Shown piece after piece: positions 4,070 to 6,449 of a DNA stretch of 6,449 nucleotides. Position numbers and translations under genes: made by a program. Location: assembly GCA_002711495.1 (NCBI GenBank), contig PARM01000006.1, positions 1-6,449 on the forward strand, given 5' to 3'. The notes below the pieces were generated by a model. It saw only the letters and a program-made list of their open reading frames with translations, was not told where the DNA came from and made no database searches. Position 1 is the stretch's first letter. Each line of letters starts with the position of its first letter. This DNA comes from Gammaproteobacteria bacterium (GTDB taxonomy: Bacteria; Pseudomonadota; Gammaproteobacteria; Pseudomonadales; Azotimanducaceae).

Positions 4070-6449
4070 GTGAAAACCGCCAGCGGAGAACTGGATCACA
4101 TCCAAATCAGAGGGGCAAGAGAACACAATCTCAAGTCTATTAGCGTAGATATCCCCAAAAGGAAGTTAGTTGTTCTAACTGGGGTCTCTGGCTCCGGCAA
4201 ATCCTCTCTAGCGTTCGACACACTTTACGCGGAAGGCCAGAGGAGATACGTCGAATCATTGTCAGCCTATGCACGTCAATTTTTGGGCCAAATGGAGAAG
4301 CCGAAGTACGAGACAATCCGAGGGTTGTCGCCCACTATATCAATCGAACAAAAAACCACTTCAAGAAACCCTCGATCAACCGTCGGCACAATCACTGAAA
4401 TTTCGGATTACCTCAGGGTGCTATTTGCGCGAATAGGACAGCAGCATTGCTACAAATGTGATGCACCTGTTGAACAGCAATCGGCAGATAGGATAGTCAA
4501 AACACTTTTGAAAAAGGATGCTGGCTCAAGGCTCACTATCTTGGTCCCACTTTTAGTAAATCGAAAAGGAGAGCAGAGAGAACTTATTGAAGAAGCGAGA
4601 GCCTCGGGATTCACCAGACTCAGGATCAATGGTGAGATCACGAAGATTGCTGATATCGAGAACCTCGATAAAAGAAAGAAAAACACTGTAGAGGCTGTTG
4701 TAGATAGGTTGGTTTTAAAAGGTGGGGTAGAAGAGCGGCTGACTGAATCTGTGGAAACCGCTCTCCAGATGGGTAATGGTGCTTTAACAGCGACACTGGA
4801 CGAGCAGGAAGACCTTCTTTTCTCTGAGTCCCTTTCATGCAAGACGTGTGATATCTCCTTCCCAAAGCTGACACCTCAATCATTTTCATTTAATAGCCCG
4901 CAAGGGATGTGTCAGAAGTGCAATGGGCTTGGAACTGAAGTTAACTTCGACAAAGACCTGATTATTCCAGACGGCACCCTTACTCTAAGGGAGGGTGCTT
5001 TGAGACCCATAGGCCGAATTGATACGGATATGAAGTCAATGCGAGCCCGTTTTTACTTGCAGGTATTCAATGAGCTCACAGTCCCTCTGGATAAGAAGTG
5101 GGAAGACTTTTCTAAAAAAGAGAGAAACCTTGTTTTAAATGGCTCCGGCGATCACCGCTTCAGGATCAATTGGGGACGTCATGGAACCTCTTTGGCAAGG
5201 TTTGAGGGAGTCCTTGATACCCTCATGCGTAGTTTTAAAAACACAAAATCCGAAGGGATGAAGAGATGGTACTCACAATTTTTGGCCACTGCACCGTGCC
5301 TTGAATGCTCGGGAAGCAGGCTATGTAAAGAAAGCGGTTCTGTGAAAGTTTCTGGAAAGTCAATTATTGATGTAAATTCATGGACCATTGACCAGACGTA
5401 CAATTTCTTTGCTAACCTAGCGCTGTCGGGATCTGATGCGGAAATCGCATCTGAACTCTTAAAGGAGATCACAAACCGGCTTGGCTTTCTCAACTCAGTG
5501 GGGCTTGCTTACCTTTCTCTGGATCGCCTCGGTCCAAGTTTGTCAGGCGGAGAATCGCAACGAATAAGACTAGCATCTCAGGTGGGCTCTGAGTTATCAG
5601 GCGTAATATATATTCTTGACGAGCCTAGCATTGGACTCCATCAGAGAGACAATGAAAAACTCCTCGATACCTTAAAGAGAATGCGAGATATCGGGAACAC
5701 CGTTGTAGTAGTTGAGCACGACGAAGAAACGATTCAATCAGCTGACTACGTCATAGATTTTGGCCCGGGAGCAGGGGTTCGGGGTGGAGAAGTTATTCAT
5801 TCTGGTACGCCGAAAAGCCTAGCAAACAATCGCAAGTCAATAACGGGAGCTTATCTTTCAGGGAGGGAATCAGTAAAAATCGATAGGGAAAGAAGGAAAG
5901 CAAAAGGAGAAATAAAGTTAAAAGGCGCTAATGAGAATAACCTTAAACAACTCGATGTTTCCTTCCCTCTCGGAATTATGGTGGCTGTCACCGGAGTTTC
6001 AGGTGCAGGTAAATCAACGCTAGTCAACGATATCCTCTACCCAGCGCTTTCGCGAAAGTTTCACAATTCAACAAAAAAAGTAGGGGAACATAAAGAGATA
6101 TTGGGACTAGATCAGATTGATAAAGTTGTCGCAATCGATCAGAAACCGATAGGGAGGACACCGAGAAGCAACCCAGTAACTTATATTAAAGTTTTTGACG
6201 AGATTAGAGATTTTTTTGCAAAACTCCCTGGATCCCGGGTGAGGGGATACAAACCAGGCCGTTTTTCTTTCAACGTTAAGGGTGGAAGGTGTGAAACGTG
6301 TCAAGGTGATGGTGTGAGAAAAATTGAGATGCATTTTCTCTCCGACGTTTTTGTCACATGTGAAGATTGTGAGGGCAACAGATTCAACGCTGCGACGCTA
6401 GAGGTGAAATACAAAGGAAAGTCGATATCAGACATACTCAAGCTTACAG
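4070..6449 (+). CDS. uvrA: Excinuclease ABC subunit A, UvrA (C-terminus outside window)
   Basis: UvrA is the ATPase that, with UvrB, finds helix-distorting DNA damage and loads UvrB for UvrC incision. The 793 codons present are continuous, without frameshift. In order: Walker A of ATPase I, GVSGSGKSS (38-46, Lys44); the conserved stretch around GLSPTISIEQ; a CxxC at Cys127/130; the zinc module Cys257/260/281/284 with its 20-residue spacing; the ABC signature LSGGESQRIRLA from Leu491 and Walker B at ILDEP (Asp517/Glu518); Walker A of ATPase II, GVSGAGKST (642-650, Lys648); and the C-terminal zinc finger Cys741/744/764/767, which the E. coli protein needs for damage recognition. Positions track E. 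coli UvrA within a few residues. The second signature and Walker B, some 150 residues, lie beyond 6449. The start is GTG, the only option below the in-frame stop at 4046-4048. It is divergent from the CinA-type gene. Identification is secure. Confidence 0.99.
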   Translation, partial: MKTASGELDHIQIRGAREHNLKSISVDIPKRKLVVLTGVSGSGKSSLAFDTLYAEGQRRYVESLSAYARQFLGQMEKPKYETIRGLSPTISIEQKTTSRNPRSTVGTITEISDYLRVLFARIGQQHCYKCDAPVEQQSADRIVKTLLKKDAGSRLTILVPLLVNRKGEQRELIEEARASGFTRLRINGEITKIADIENLDKRKKNTVEAVVDRLVLKGGVEERLTESVETALQMGNGALTATLDEQEDLLFSESLSCKTCDISFPKLTPQSFSFNSPQGMCQKCNGLGTEVNFDKDLIIPDGTLTLREGALRPIGRIDTDMKSMRARFYLQVFNELTVPLDKKWEDFSKKERNLVLNGSGDHRFRINWGRHGTSLARFEGVLDTLMRSFKNTKSEGMKRWYSQFLATAPCLECSGSRLCKESGSVKVSGKSIIDVNSWTIDQTYNFFANLALSGSDAEIASELLKEITNRLGFLNSVGLAYLSLDRLGPSLSGGESQRIRLASQVGSELSGVIYILDEPSIGLHQRDNEKLLDTLKRMRDIGNTVVVVEHDEETIQSADYVIDFGPGAGVRGGEVIHSGTPKSLANNRKSITGAYLSGRESVKIDRERRKAKGEIKLKGANENNLKQLDVSFPLGIMVAVTGVSGAGKSTLVNDILYPALSRKFHNSTKKVGEHKEILGLDQIDKVVAIDQKPIGRTPRSNPVTYIKVFDEIRDFFAKLPGSRVRGYKPGRFSFNVKGGRCETCQGDGVRKIEMHFLSDVFVTCEDCEGNRFNAATLEVKYKGKSISDILKLT

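Noticed and set aside
3748..4143. Plus-strand open frame of 131 codons spanning the divergent spacer
   Set aside because: It overlaps both the CinA-type gene and the true uvrA start in a different frame and resembles no family.
4080..4180. Alphaproteobacterial SOS box (GTTC-N7-GTTC) near uvrA
   Set aside because: Single GAAC and GTTC words occur inside the uvrA coding start but none have the required seven-base spacing or an upstream position.
4450..4842. Minus-strand open frame of 130 codons inside uvrA
   Set aside because: Serine-rich shadow of the uvrA coding strand; the plus-strand reading is conserved UvrA throughout.
1..6449. Mobile element, defence system, CRISPR array or tRNA
   Set aside because: No transposase or integrase motifs, repeat arrays, terminal inverted repeats or cloverleaf sequences were visible; all genes are typical chromosomal families.

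Overview
The window carries five protein-coding genes, two of them cut by the window edges, packed with short intergenic gaps. All read as ordinary chromosomal genes. I see no RNA gene, insertion sequence, phage gene, CRISPR array or toxin-antitoxin pair. The organism is a bacterium, because UvrA is bacterial-type and Shine-Dalgarno sites are clear (GGAG-like, 5-8 nt from the starts). Base composition looks moderate, somewhat AT-rich between genes. The stand-alone CinA-type domain and the fatty-acid/alcohol enzymes would suit a proteobacterium or a relative, but nothing here fixes the lineage.

Layout from left to right. (1) Minus strand, 748 to beyond base 1: a membrane-anchored calcineurin-like metallophosphoesterase with four N-terminal hydrophobic segments; its C-terminus is outside the window. 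(2) A 282-bp divergent spacer. (3) Plus strand, 1031-1831: a crotonase-superfamily acyl-CoA enzyme. (4) After only 23 bp, convergently, a minus-strand pair: a 248-residue CinA-type domain protein (3884-3138) followed by an iron-dependent alcohol dehydrogenase (3066-1855), probably co-transcribed. (5) A 185-bp divergent spacer. (6) Plus strand, 4070 to beyond the end: uvrA, the damage-recognition ATPase of nucleotide excision repair, with 793 of roughly 940 codons present and no frameshift.

The genes do not form one obvious pathway. The crotonase-like enzyme and the alcohol dehydrogenase would suit acyl/alcohol metabolism but are convergent, not one operon. The CinA-type gene and uvrA are divergent neighbours that could share regulation.

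The points most worth checking are: the crotonase-like protein lacks both classical hydratase glutamates but has an Asp at the position used by some other family members; a CTGT-N7-ACAG dyad sits between a candidate uvrA promoter and the uvrA Shine-Dalgarno site; and four of the five inferred starts are not ATG. I did not find a convincing new multi-gene system.
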